From the NCBI GenBank assembly GCA_025937895.1, contig JAICQL010000003.1, positions 1-64,000 on the forward strand: a stretch of 64,000 nucleotides of DNA. Reading direction: 5' to 3'. This document shows, piece by piece, positions 51,676-61,197 of the stretch (position 1 is the first letter of the stretch; the number at the start of each line of letters is the position of its first letter). The position numbers and the translations under genes were made by a program. The stretch comes from Polyangiaceae bacterium. Its GTDB lineage: Bacteria; Myxococcota_A; Polyangia; Polyangiales; Polyangiaceae. The notes below the pieces were generated by a model. It saw only the letters and a program-made list of their open reading frames with translations, was not told the origin of the DNA and made no database searches.

Positions 51676-52028
51676 CAGAACGGCTCGGCTCGTGGCACGA
51701 GTGGCGCGGGCTCGACGTGTTGCGCCACCTGGACCGCGCGACTGGCGTAGTCGTGCGCCACACGCGCGAGCGCGATGGCGTCGCCATAGTCCGCCTCCAT
51801 CGCCTCACTTCGAGCCTTTCGCAGGTGCTCCAGCGCGTAGTGATACTCGTAGGGCGCGCGCGCCTCGGCGCCCAGTTGCTCCGCTCGCGCAAGCTCCTCC
51901 GAGGCCTGCGTGATGTGCGCCGCATAAATGGCGTTGCCGCAGCCGAGCGCTATGCTCGCCCCCAAAGCCAGCACGGCTCTGCGGCACCCATCCAGCGAGC
52001 TTCCACGACACGAAATGGCCAAGCTCAA
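51675..52028 (-). CDS. DUF4398-like small (lipo)protein
   Basis: ASIALGC lipobox-like; helical AEQLGAEARAPYEYHYALEHLRKARSEAMEADYGDA; end overlaps next start. Confidence 0.7.
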   Translation of the reverse strand: MSLAISCRGSSLDGCRRAVLALGASIALGCGNAIYAAHITQASEELARAEQLGAEARAPYEYHYALEHLRKARSEAMEADYGDAIALARVAHDYASRAVQVAQHVEPAPLVPRAEPF

Positions 52029-52185
52029 AGCCTAGCAGAGCACCGTCGCGGGCCAAACCGCCATCACGAGCGGCGTGGGGACATCAAACCATCGGGCGCG
52101 AGCCGCCCATCACCTGCGAGCGGTGCGCAGCGCCCATGGCGGTGCCTACCTGGCACGGCGTCCAGCACGGCAACACCGCACCAAC

Positions 52186-52275
52186 AACCCAGAGCTCAAC
52201 AACCCAGAGCTCAACAACCCAGAGCTCAACAACCCAGAGCTCAACAACCCAGAGCTCAACAACCCAGAGCTACAG
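52186..52275. repeat. 15-bp tandem array at the lexA stop codon
   Basis: aacccagagctcaac x5 perfect (52186-52260) + degenerate sixth copy containing the lexA stop (52270-52272). Confidence 0.96.
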
Positions 52276-52905
52276 CCGCCGGTAAACGCCGACGACGACG
52301 CCCAGGAGCATCGTGGGCCGGAAGTCGGACGCGCGCACCAGGATGGGAGCCATCTGGTCATTCGCCGGCTGGAAGCGCACGTAGTCCTTCTCCGGGTAGT
52401 AGTACTTCACCGTGGCCTCGTCGCCGATGAGCGCCACCACAATCTCGCCACGGTCCGCAGAAGCCTGCTTGCGCACGAAGATGTAGTCCCCGTTCAGGAT
52501 GCCCGCATTGATCATCGAGTCACCCTGGACTCGCAGACCGAACACGTCGCGGCCGCCACGCACCAGCATCCGATCGACACGCACGGTGTCCACGACGTTC
52601 TCCTCCGCCAGGAGCGGCAGGCCTGCCGCAACCCGTCCGAGAACTTGAACGTCGATCGCCGAATCATCCGCGCCAGCCACCGCCTCCGGCTCTTGACTGA
52701 CGAGCCGCAGCGCACGGCTCTTCATGTCTTCGCGACGCAGGTAACCTTTGCGCTCCAGCGCGCGCAGATGATCGTTGACTCCGTTTGTGGAACGGATGCC
52801 CATCGATTCGCCGATCTCGCGGAGGGTAGGTGGGTATCCCCGCTCTTCGATCGACTGGCGGATGAAATCGAGCGTTTGCGCCTGGCGCTTGGTGAGACCC
52901 TGCAT
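52270..52905 (-). CDS. lexA: LexA repressor
   Basis: [56 protein letters not shown]; start M4 (52905) preferred. Confidence 0.97.
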   Translation of the reverse strand: MQGLTKRQAQTLDFIRQSIEERGYPPTLREIGESMGIRSTNGVNDHLRALERKGYLRREDMKSRALRLVSQEPEAVAGADDSAIDVQVLGRVAAGLPLLAEENVVDTVRVDRMLVRGGRDVFGLRVQGDSMINAGILNGDYIFVRKQASADRGEIVVALIGDEATVKYYYPEKDYVRFQPANDQMAPILVRASDFRPTMLLGVVVGVYRRL

Positions 52906-52912
52906 CCCGCCC

Positions 52913-52941
52913 ATCTTACTGAACGGGTGTTAGGAAGTCAA
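52913..52941 (-). promoter_or_regulatory. lexA promoter with LexA-box-like operator in the spacer
   Basis: Minus strand: TTGACT-17 bp-TAAGAT; spacer contains CTAACACCCGTTCAG. Confidence 0.65.
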
Positions 52942-52986
52942 ATCGTCAGGTGACACACCTGCCGGTTTCGCTAACGTATTAAAGTT

Positions 52987-53451
52987 TCAAGAAAATCTGC
53001 CCGAAATGCCCAGCATCGTCAGCTTGTCGTTGGTGCTGCGGAGCCGCCCGACGAGCATGTGAACCGTGCTCCAGAGCACCTCGTACGCGAGCTCCTTGTC
53101 CTGAAACAGCAGGTCATCGAGGTCCTCTTTCGAAATGGCGAGCAACCGGCAGCCATCGTGCGAGAGCGCATCTGCCGAGCGTGGTGATTCATCCAGCAGC
53201 GCCATCTCGCCGAAGACCTGGCCTGGGCCCAGGACCGCCAGCGCCTCTTCTCCGACGCCGGGCACCTGACGCGCGATGCGCACCTTGCCCTCCAGGATCA
53301 AATACACTTTGTCGCCAACATCTCCGTGCTGAAAGATATTCGCGCCGGTGGGGAATGATTCCTCGTGCGCGATCGAGGCAACGCGCTCCAGCGCATGATC
53401 CTTCAGGCTCGAGAACAGCTCCACGCGGCGCAATTGCTCGGTTCGATCCAC
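52987..53451 (-). CDS. Cyclic-nucleotide-binding domain protein
   Basis: GDVGDKVYLILEGKVRI, GQVFGEMALLDESPRSADA. Confidence 0.92.
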   Translation of the reverse strand: MDRTEQLRRVELFSSLKDHALERVASIAHEESFPTGANIFQHGDVGDKVYLILEGKVRIARQVPGVGEEALAVLGPGQVFGEMALLDESPRSADALSHDGCRLLAISKEDLDDLLFQDKELAYEVLWSTVHMLVGRLRSTNDKLTMLGISGRFS

Positions 53452-53494
53452 GCGCTCTCCTTTGAGGAAGGCTGCTGAGTCGGCAGACTCACGT

Positions 53495-54313
53495 TTACCG
53501 CCGCTCGAACGTCACCACAATCGTGATCGTGGACGTCATGGGCGTGCCACTGCGATCGAGCTTGGGCAAGTAGGTCTTGCTCCACGCGCAGCGCTGCGCC
53601 GCTCGGCCCAGGCCGTAGCCGGGGCTGCCCACGACCTGCACGTCGAGCGGCTTGCCCTGCGCAGAGACGGTGACCACCACGTTCACCCGCTCGTAGTTGA
53701 TGTGATCCGCTTCGGGAGGAAAGGGACATGCCCATTGGCGCTCCACGATGTCAGCCTCGCGCGAGCGATCCACGCCGGTGTACGGTGCCGTGCCCTTGCC
53801 GCCGGGGACGCCGTCGGCGCGAGCGGTGGGCGCGCGCACGGCTGTCTTGCTGGTGCCGCTCGAAGCCGTGACGCCCCCCGCATAGGACTCGGCATTGCCC
53901 TGCACGAAGGTGGTGCCCGTGAGATCGACGGGCTCATCCGGATCGGGCTCTGCCGTCAGCACTTTGCCTGCCTGTGCGGCAGCAGGCGCCGGTGGGGGTG
54001 GCTCGGCGGGAGCTGGAGCCTTCTCGGGCGGTGGCTTTGGCTCGGGCTTCGGGGGTGGCTCCGGCTCGGGTTCGGGCTCGGGCTCTGGTTCAGGCTCCGG
54101 CTCGGGTTCGGGCTCCGGCTCGGGTGGAGGCTCCGGCTCCAGCGCGACCTCGGTGCGAGTGCGCTCCGCCATCGCTGCCTGGACCTGGCGAGCGAAGTCA
54201 GCCAGCTCGAACAACCCGGTCAGGCCACCAAAGGCCACAGCCGCATGCAGCAAGAAGGCCGTCGCCACAGACACGGCCAGGCGGCGTCGCTGCAGCCGAT
54301 GTTCATCTCGCAT
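53495..54313 (-). CDS. tonB: TonB-like energy transducer
   Basis: N-terminal TM, (EP)n region, C-terminal VNVVVTVSAQGKPLDVQVVGSPGYGLG. Confidence 0.85.
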   Translation of the reverse strand: MRDEHRLQRRRLAVSVATAFLLHAAVAFGGLTGLFELADFARQVQAAMAERTRTEVALEPEPPPEPEPEPEPEPEPEPEPEPEPEPPPKPEPKPPPEKAPAPAEPPPPAPAAAQAGKVLTAEPDPDEPVDLTGTTFVQGNAESYAGGVTASSGTSKTAVRAPTARADGVPGGKGTAPYTGVDRSREADIVERQWACPFPPEADHINYERVNVVVTVSAQGKPLDVQVVGSPGYGLGRAAQRCAWSKTYLPKLDRSGTPMTSTITIVVTFERR

Positions 54314-54370
54314 CCCGGCACCCGGGCATCGCTCTCAACCTCGCACCAAAATCGCGTCACGCGGGCGGCA

Positions 54371-54835
54371 TCACGGGGCCGCCGCTGGAATCGGAGCGGG
54401 TGCCGGCGTCGCCTCATCCCGCGGAGCCGGCGCGACGCCAAACGCGAATTTGGCCAACCCTGCCTGCTTCAAAATGTCCAGCACGCGGATGACCCGGCCG
54501 TGCTCCACCTTCTTGTCGGCGCGAATCACCACGCGCATGTCCTTGTTCCGCGCCTTGGCCTGCCGTGCCAGCTCGGCGATCGCCTCGTCCGTGGTGACCG
54601 GCGTGGAGTCCACCCGCGCCGCGCCGTCGGCCGTGAGATCCACGCTGAAGACGTTCTGCACCTCTTCACCGCTGGCCGCCTTGGGCAAATCCATCGGCAT
54701 ACCCTGAGAGACGATGATCTTGGCCGTCACCATGAAGACGATCAGGAGCACCAAGGTGACGTCCACGAGCGGCGTGACGTTGATGCTGCTGATGATGCCT
54801 TCATCACCATCGTCGTTGCTGCTGCTACTCGCCAT
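54371..54835 (-). CDS. exbD: Biopolymer transport protein ExbD/TolR
   Basis: INVTPLVDVTLVLLIVFMVTAKIIV, VVIRADKKVEHGRVIRVLD. Confidence 0.93.
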   Translation of the reverse strand: MASSSSNDDGDEGIISSINVTPLVDVTLVLLIVFMVTAKIIVSQGMPMDLPKAASGEEVQNVFSVDLTADGAARVDSTPVTTDEAIAELARQAKARNKDMRVVIRADKKVEHGRVIRVLDILKQAGLAKFAFGVAPAPRDEATPAPAPIPAAAP

Positions 54836-54870
54836 GTGCGCTCGCTCGCTCCGCTGCTACGTCAGGCACG

Positions 54871-55587
54871 CTACTCTGCATCACTGGCCACGGCGGCTGG
54901 CGGAGCGCTGCTGGTCGGACGCGTGCCACCCTTCGCCACCAGGTGTGCGAGCAACACGCTGCCGAGCGCGTCCGTCTGCGCCAGGATCGAGCGCAGCCGC
55001 CGCTGAAACACGTTGTACATGGCCACTGCCGGAATCGCCACGAACAGGCCCACGGCGGTGGCCACGAGCGCCTCTGCGATCGCTGCCATCACTTCCTGCG
55101 GAGCCGCCAGCCCCTGCGCGGCCTCCGATGCGGCCGCTGCCACGTCCTGGCGGCCCAGCGCTTCGAAGGCCTCCACGACGCCGATCACGGTTCCGAACAA
55201 GCCCACGAACGGTGCATTGTTGCCCAGCGTGCCCAGGTACGCCAGGCGGCGCTCCAGCTTCAAGCGCTGCAGCGCCTTCGCGCCTGACATCGCCTCCTCG
55301 GCGGATTGGGCGCCGCGATCCGCTTCGTCCAGTCCGCTCAGCACCACTGCAGCCTCGGCGCTGGGAGAGGCGTCGAGCAAGCGCCGTGCACCCTCGAGAT
55401 CGGCCTTGCGCAAGCGCTCGCGCAGCTCGCGCGAGAGCCGCTCCGTATCATCCTTCAGTGAGTGGTAGAACCAAGCACGCTCCAGCATCACCGCGACGGA
55501 CAAGACGCTCAGTCCGAGCAGCAGCCACATCACCCACTCCGCACCGAAGTTGGTCATGAGCCGCTGCAGCCACTCGACTAGATTCAT
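54871..55587 (-). CDS. exbB: MotA/TolQ/ExbB proton channel
   Basis: LGNNAPFVGLFGTVIGVVEAFEAL, AEALVATAVGLFVAIPAVAMYN. Confidence 0.94.
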   Translation of the reverse strand: MNLVEWLQRLMTNFGAEWVMWLLLGLSVLSVAVMLERAWFYHSLKDDTERLSRELRERLRKADLEGARRLLDASPSAEAAVVLSGLDEADRGAQSAEEAMSGAKALQRLKLERRLAYLGTLGNNAPFVGLFGTVIGVVEAFEALGRQDVAAAASEAAQGLAAPQEVMAAIAEALVATAVGLFVAIPAVAMYNVFQRRLRSILAQTDALGSVLLAHLVAKGGTRPTSSAPPAAVASDAE

Positions 55588-55696
55588 TTTCTATCGTTCT
55601 CCCGGAGCCAGTCATTAGCTCCGCGCGTCCCAAAATGGCACCCCCATTCGAGTGCCCGCCCGGCACGGGGTGAGATTCCGGCCGCTGGTCGACGGG

Positions 55697-57361
55697 TCAG
55701 AGCTCGTGTGGCATCAAATCGCGGGGGGACCGGAAGTGCTGCAGCGGGGAATAGTGGCGTAGGCTGGATACGCTCCGCATGTACACATCGGCATACGTCG
55801 TCACCTGGACGCCGAAGATGCTTTGCTCCCCAGCCTCCTTGAGCAGTGAGCCCCAGTACGGATGAAACGCGGCGTCCACGGCCCTCACCAGGCCGTGATG
55901 CTCGCGGTCGATCCCCTTTAGCTCTTCACGGATGGAGGCGATGGCGCGCTTGATGCGGGCGCGCTCCAGCGAGACAGCCGCGTCCGACGGGACCTTCGGA
56001 TAGCTGCGGAAGCGCGCCTGGTAGAAGCGCAGGTCGTCTTCCAACCGCCCGCGTGAGGCGTCGAGCTCGCGCAGGCGGCCAAAGCGCGCCGCGCAGCTCG
56101 AGTGAGCCGCGAGCTCGGCGCCCAGCTCCTGGATGATCATCGCCGTGCGCCACGTCGACTCCTTCTTCGAGCGCAGGATATCGCCATAGATGTGATCGCC
56201 CACGTACAGCACGCGAGCGCCGCGGATACCGAGCACGCGCTCGAACTCGGCGAGGTTGCCTCCTTCGTAGATGCGCCCGCGCTCGATGCGTCCGCCCGCG
56301 TCCTTCAGCACGTCGCGATCGCGTTCCATCAGCGCTCGGCCTTCGCGGAACCAGCCGGGCTTCTGCGCCGCGACCACCACCGCATCAAAATAGTGCCGCC
56401 ACGTCGGGTACTCTTTACGGCGCGAATCCAGCAGGTACGTCATCAGCGTGTCGGTGTACGACCACGGCGAGTTCGTCAGCAGGAACAGCTTCTTGCCGGC
56501 AGAGCGGAACTTGTGCAGCGTTGCCTCGAGATCGGGATCTCGCTGCACGTAGCGCGGCAGATCCAGGGTCACGTTGGCGTAAAAATCACCATCGCGGTGC
56601 GCCTCGTCGATTGACTTGCGCACGTCGTCGAAAACGGTGCCGTAGTCGACGCGCCCGCCGTGTCGATCGAGGGCATCGACGATGGCTGCATAGCTGGTCA
56701 CCTCGGACAGCGAGAACAGGGTGTCTATCCAGTGATAGCGAGGCGTGTTGGGCCTGACCTGTTTCTCGAAATACAGCTCGTGTAGCTGCTGCGAGTCCAG
56801 CGGCGCGAGCCCGTGATAGCCTTTGTGTACCGCCTTGAAGCGATCCATCTTCAGCACGTTGCCGAAGCGTTTGTCCACCAGCAGCCCGCGGATGGGAAAG
56901 CGCGTATCGTAGCGGATCTGCCGCAGGTAGCGCGGATAGCCGCGGCCGATCATGCGATCGACGGTCAGCTGCACGCTGAGCTCGTCGAGCGCTTGCTGGT
57001 GATAGATCGCCAGCGTGTAGTCCATGTCGAAACCGAGCCAGTCAATCTTCGACAGGTTCAGGTCGCGGTTCACGAACACGCGGTCGTTAGGATCGATCCT
57101 CACCTTGTGCGGCGTGGACGCCGCCGAGAGATTGGCGAGCGGCAGCAGCAGCTGCTCCGGGGCATCCCTGGCGGTGGCCGGAGCCACGCTGGTGGGGGAC
57201 GAGGCCGGGTCCAGGCCCGGCTCTACTGGGGCGGTTTGGTGCGGGGCAGGGGGGGGATGCGTCTTGAAAGCGAGAGCAGACTCGACGCGCCGCGGCGCCA
57301 GAGGGTCGGTCACGTGGCTTAGGGTAGCACGAGGTCTGAGGCGCGACCGAGCTTGCGACAT
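55697..57361 (-). CDS. HAD-IG family 5'-nucleotidase
   Basis: WLGFDMDYTLAIYHQ, KLFLLTNSPWSYTDTLMTYLL, VLYVGDHIYGDILRSKK; true start uncertain. Confidence 0.92.
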   Translation of the reverse strand: MSQARSRLRPRATLSHVTDPLAPRRVESALAFKTHPPPAPHQTAPVEPGLDPASSPTSVAPATARDAPEQLLLPLANLSAASTPHKVRIDPNDRVFVNRDLNLSKIDWLGFDMDYTLAIYHQQALDELSVQLTVDRMIGRGYPRYLRQIRYDTRFPIRGLLVDKRFGNVLKMDRFKAVHKGYHGLAPLDSQQLHELYFEKQVRPNTPRYHWIDTLFSLSEVTSYAAIVDALDRHGGRVDYGTVFDDVRKSIDEAHRDGDFYANVTLDLPRYVQRDPDLEATLHKFRSAGKKLFLLTNSPWSYTDTLMTYLLDSRRKEYPTWRHYFDAVVVAAQKPGWFREGRALMERDRDVLKDAGGRIERGRIYEGGNLAEFERVLGIRGARVLYVGDHIYGDILRSKKESTWRTAMIIQELGAELAAHSSCAARFGRLRELDASRGRLEDDLRFYQARFRSYPKVPSDAAVSLERARIKRAIASIREELKGIDREHHGLVRAVDAAFHPYWGSLLKEAGEQSIFGVQVTTYADVYMRSVSSLRHYSPLQHFRSPRDLMPHEL

Positions 57362-57387
57362 CGAGCGTTTGGGGGGAGTCTTGATGG

Positions 57388-58119
57388 GTGAAGGTCCCTC
57401 CCATAGCGGTCCTCGTCACGGGCGACCCCGTGCCTGCAACTCGCGACCGACTCGGCGGATATCTCGAGCTGATCCGGGCGATGGCGCCCGGTTTTGCGGG
57501 GGCGCCCTGGCAGGCACACGATGCGCGCGCTCTCGATGTCCTACCGGACCTTACCGACGCCCTGGCTGTCATCATCACGGGCTCCGCTCTGAGCCTCACG
57601 GAGCCGCAGCCGTGGATGCGCCGAGCCTCCGAGCGGCTCGCCGCGCTGGTTCGCCGTGAGACGCCGACGCTCGGCATCTGCTTCGGCCACCAGCTGCTCG
57701 GGCACGCCCTGGGCGGCAGAGTTGCGCTCAATCCGCGCGGCCGCGAGATGGGTACCGTCAGGTATGAGGCTCTGCTGCCCGATCCGGTGCTGGGACCAGC
57801 AGGCTCGTGGCCCGTGAACGCCACCCACCTGGACTCGGTGGTCGAGCTACCGCCAGGCGCGACGGTGCTGGGGACCACGGCGCTGGAGCCCCATGCTGCA
57901 GTCCGATTTGGGCCCGCGGCGTGGGGCGTGCAGTTTCACCCCGAGATCGACGGCGCCGTGATGCGTGAATTCATCGCCGCGCGCCGGCCTGCGCTGGTCG
58001 GGGAGGGGGTCGACGTGGCTCAGCTGGAGCAGGGGGTGCGAGATGCGCCCGACGCGGCGGCGCTCATCGAGCGCTTTCTGCACGTGGCCGGACAGCTCCG
58101 GCTGCGGCGCGCAGGCTAG
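57388..58119 (+). CDS. Type 1 glutamine amidotransferase (GMP synthase-like)
   Basis: PTLGICFGHQLLGHALGG, GVQFHPEIDG; GTG start. Confidence 0.92.
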   Translation: MKVPPIAVLVTGDPVPATRDRLGGYLELIRAMAPGFAGAPWQAHDARALDVLPDLTDALAVIITGSALSLTEPQPWMRRASERLAALVRRETPTLGICFGHQLLGHALGGRVALNPRGREMGTVRYEALLPDPVLGPAGSWPVNATHLDSVVELPPGATVLGTTALEPHAAVRFGPAAWGVQFHPEIDGAVMREFIAARRPALVGEGVDVAQLEQGVRDAPDAAALIERFLHVAGQLRLRRAG

Positions 58120-58272
58120 GTTTTCCCGCCGCTCTTTTTCTGCCTGGTTTCGCCACGCGAGCTTTACAAACCGCGCACGCGGCCGCATCCTCCGCCGCCC
58201 GTTCGGGCTCGAGCCAGCGCTCGTGCCTGGCCGGGCCGGGGCCTCCGCCCGGAGGCTGGTACGAGGTGAGCT

Positions 58273-59376
58273 ATGGGATTTTCGTGTGGCATCGTGGGCC
58301 TGCCGAACGTCGGCAAAAGCACTCTGTTCAACGCGCTCTCCAACGCGAAGGCCGAGGCAGCCAATTTCCCGTTCTGCACGGTAGAGCCGAACGTCGGCAT
58401 CGTGCCGGTGCCCGATGAGCGTTTGGACCGGCTCGCGGAGCTGTACAAGACCAAGAGCAAGGTGCCGACATCGCTGCGCTTCGTCGACATTGCGGGGCTC
58501 GTCCGCGGTGCCTCCAAGGGCGAGGGCCTGGGCAATCAATTCCTGGCCAACATCCGCGAGGTGGACGCCATCGCCCACGTGGTCCGCTGTTTCGTCGATG
58601 AAAACGTGACTCACGTCGACGGGCGTGTCGATCCCGTCGCAGACGTCCAGACCATCCAGACCGAGCTGGTCCTGCGCGACCTGGACTCCGTCAGCAAGCG
58701 CCTCGACAAGGCGCGCAAGATGGCCAAGGGCGGCAGCGCCGTGGAGCGGGCCGCCGCCGGGCTGTGCGAGCGACTGGAGAAGCATCTGGACGCGGGCAAG
58801 CTCGCCGCCTCCTTCCAGGCGGATGGCGAGGTCGAGGCGGAGATCCTGAAAGAGCTGCAGCTGCTCACCAGCAAGCGCATGTTCTACGTCGCCAACGTGG
58901 ATGAAGGGTCGCTGGGCGCGCTGGACCGCAACCCACATCTGGCGGCATTGCGTGCGCACGCCGCGGCAGAGGGCGCGGCGGTGGTGCCCATCTGCGCCAG
59001 GCTGGAGGCGCAGATTGCAGAGCTCGACCCGGCAGATCGTCCCGAGTTTCTGGCTGGCGCAGGCTTGACCGAGGCGGGGTTGAATCAGGTGATTCGCACG
59101 GGCTACCAGCTGCTGGGCTTGATCACCTTCCTCACTGCGGGAGAGAAGGAGTGTCGGGCCTGGACCATTCCCAAAGGTTGGCTCGCGCCGCAGGCAGCTG
59201 GCGTGATTCATACGGATTTTGAACGCGGCTTCATCAAAGCCGAGGTGATCGACTGGCGCGACCTGCTGCAGTACGGCAGCGAGGCCAAGTGCCGCGAGGC
59301 GGGCAAGGCCCGCATCGAGGGCAAGGGATATGAGGTGCAAGACGGGGACGTCGTGCACTTCCGCTTCAACACCTGA
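58273..59376 (+). CDS. ychF: Redox-regulated ATPase YchF (Obg family)
   Basis: GIVGLPNVGKSTLFNALSNAKAEAANFPFCTVEPNVG; TGS domain at the end. Confidence 0.97.
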   Translation: MGFSCGIVGLPNVGKSTLFNALSNAKAEAANFPFCTVEPNVGIVPVPDERLDRLAELYKTKSKVPTSLRFVDIAGLVRGASKGEGLGNQFLANIREVDAIAHVVRCFVDENVTHVDGRVDPVADVQTIQTELVLRDLDSVSKRLDKARKMAKGGSAVERAAAGLCERLEKHLDAGKLAASFQADGEVEAEILKELQLLTSKRMFYVANVDEGSLGALDRNPHLAALRAHAAAEGAAVVPICARLEAQIAELDPADRPEFLAGAGLTEAGLNQVIRTGYQLLGLITFLTAGEKECRAWTIPKGWLAPQAAGVIHTDFERGFIKAEVIDWRDLLQYGSEAKCREAGKARIEGKGYEVQDGDVVHFRFNT

Positions 59377-59415
59377 AAGTCGAGCCGCTGAGCGCGGCGC
59401 GCTCGTTCGGCCCGC

Positions 59416-60294
59416 TCAGCTGCTGCGGGCTGCTCTGCGCTGTCGTGCCCGGAGCACGAGCCCGTACAGTCCGAAGGTGATGATGACCAAGAACACCTCC
59501 AGCGGGCGCAGCTTGCGGGGCACGGGGGGAGGGGCGCTGGGCGTCGCCTCCACGGCTCCTTCCGCTGTCGGCGCTGCTTCGAAGGCCTCCGTTCGTCCCC
59601 GCGCGAGCTGCGGCTCAGGCTCGCGTGCGGGCGCTGCAGGCTCGGTGTCTTGGCGAACTGGTGGCTGTGCAGGCAGCGCCGGGGCTTCAAATGCCTCGGT
59701 ACGCCCCGCGCTGAAGGCGGGCGCCGGGACCACAGGGCTGGCGGGAGGCGCTACGAAGGCCTCCGTCCGACCGGGAGAGAACGCACCGTGAGCCGCGGGT
59801 GGGGCCGCCGGTTGCTCCCGAACCACAGGCGGCACCGAGCCGATCTCGACCGTGCCCGCGTATGGATCTGCGGCAGAGGCAGGAGCTGGGGTGGAGCCCG
59901 CCCTGGCGGGTTGGTCCTCGGAAGACGCGCCTGCTGCCGGGGCAGGCGGAGTGAAGGCTCCAACTCGAGGCGGCTGCACCCCGCCCACCTGTGGCGCGAC
60001 CCCGAGCATGGTACCCATGCGGCGCGCCGCTCGTGGAGGCTGAACCAGCGGCTTGGCGACCCCGACGGCGGGCAATGGAGGTGTCGGGCCTCCGGCTGCA
60101 GCACCCTCGGGTAACTGCCCAGCCTCGCTCAGCTTCTTCCGGTGCTCATCGACCATCTCCTGTACCGATTGGTCGGAGTTCAGCATCATCGTGCCCCGGA
60201 ACTTGGGCGCGGAGGTTCCCTGCAGCTTGAACCCGCACTTTTTGCACGGCGTTGCAGTGTCATCGTTCTTGGTGCCGCAATTGGGGCAAAACAC
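59416..60294 (-). CDS. Zinc-ribbon protein with GRTEAFEA repeats and C-terminal TM
   Basis: MFCPNCGTKNDDTATPCKKCGF; three GRTEAF(E/V)A motifs; LEVFLVIITFGLYGLVL. Confidence 0.85.
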   Translation of the reverse strand: MFCPNCGTKNDDTATPCKKCGFKLQGTSAPKFRGTMMLNSDQSVQEMVDEHRKKLSEAGQLPEGAAAGGPTPPLPAVGVAKPLVQPPRAARRMGTMLGVAPQVGGVQPPRVGAFTPPAPAAGASSEDQPARAGSTPAPASAADPYAGTVEIGSVPPVVREQPAAPPAAHGAFSPGRTEAFVAPPASPVVPAPAFSAGRTEAFEAPALPAQPPVRQDTEPAAPAREPEPQLARGRTEAFEAAPTAEGAVEATPSAPPPVPRKLRPLEVFLVIITFGLYGLVLRARQRRAARSS

Positions 60295-60463
60295 GAGCGC
60301 GTACCTCCGCTGCGATCCTAGCCGCTTCTCGGCCGCTTACCAAAAGGCTTAGCCAGCACGGAAAGCTCTGACGATTCGCCGGCGCACTATGGCCCCTTTT
60401 CGAGCCCGGCGTCACCCGCGCCGACCGGGTCACGAGGTCGTGACAGGCCCCCCAAGCCCGCCC

Positions 60464-60493
60464 TTGACACTGCGCTTTCGAGGTCACTACGGT
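60464..60493 (+). promoter_or_regulatory. Putative nuoE promoter
   Basis: TTGACA-18 bp-TACGGT about 155 bp upstream of the nuoE start. Confidence 0.5.
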
Positions 60494-60646
60494 GCGCTCG
60501 CTCGCGGCCGCCCGTTGCCTCTCTCGGGCAGCTCCCTGGAGGGAGTTGCGTTTCCGGGGGGATCAGGGTAGCGGGCTCGCTGCCCCCGCAACGCGAGTGT
60601 TCCTCGTCGGACTCGCCGCCTCTCAACCAACACAGATCTATAGAGC

Positions 60647-61129
60647 ATGGCCTTCGTCCTGAGTGAGGAGCATGAGCGCGAGCTGACCGAGATCCTGTCG
60701 CGCTATCCCAACAAGATGGCAGCGTGCATCCCGGCGCTGCATCTCTGTCAGAACGCCAACGGTAATTGGCTTTCGCCCGATGCCATTCAGTTCGTGGCGG
60801 AGCGGCTGGAGCTGAGCCCCGCCCACGTCAAGGGCGTCGTCACCTTCTATTCCCTGTTCAACGAGCACCCTCCGGGTAAGCACCAGCTCTGGGTTTGCCG
60901 CACGCTGTCGTGTGCGCTGAAGGGGAGCGGTGCCATCCTCGAGCACTGTCAGAAGCGTCTGGGGGTGGGCGTTGGGCAGACCACCGCTGACGGCCGGTTC
61001 ACGCTGCGCACGGCGGAGTGCCTCGCTTCTTGCGGTACGGCGCCGATGATGCAGGTGGACAAGACCTACTACGAGCAGCTCACCCCCGAAAAAGTCGATC
61101 AAATACTGGCCGGGCTCGGCAAAGGCTGA
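60647..61129 (+). CDS. nuoE: NADH-quinone oxidoreductase subunit E
   Basis: VVTFYSLFNEHPPGKHQLWVCRTLSCALKGS, CLASCGTAPMMQV. Confidence 0.96.
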   Translation: MAFVLSEEHERELTEILSRYPNKMAACIPALHLCQNANGNWLSPDAIQFVAERLELSPAHVKGVVTFYSLFNEHPPGKHQLWVCRTLSCALKGSGAILEHCQKRLGVGVGQTTADGRFTLRTAECLASCGTAPMMQVDKTYYEQLTPEKVDQILAGLGKG

Positions 61130-61197
61130 GTGAGCGCCAAGTTACCGCGAGGCGGGCGGTCCACGGGGGCCTCTCTTCTCGAGACCCAGGCATCCGC

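Noticed and set aside
52075-52953. 292-aa ORF with NNPEL repeats
   Set aside because: Repeat peptide arises from the intergenic 15-bp array; remainder is antisense to lexA
54060-54130. Glu-Pro repeat region as a novel repeat
   Set aside because: Pro-Glu-rich spacer is a known TonB feature
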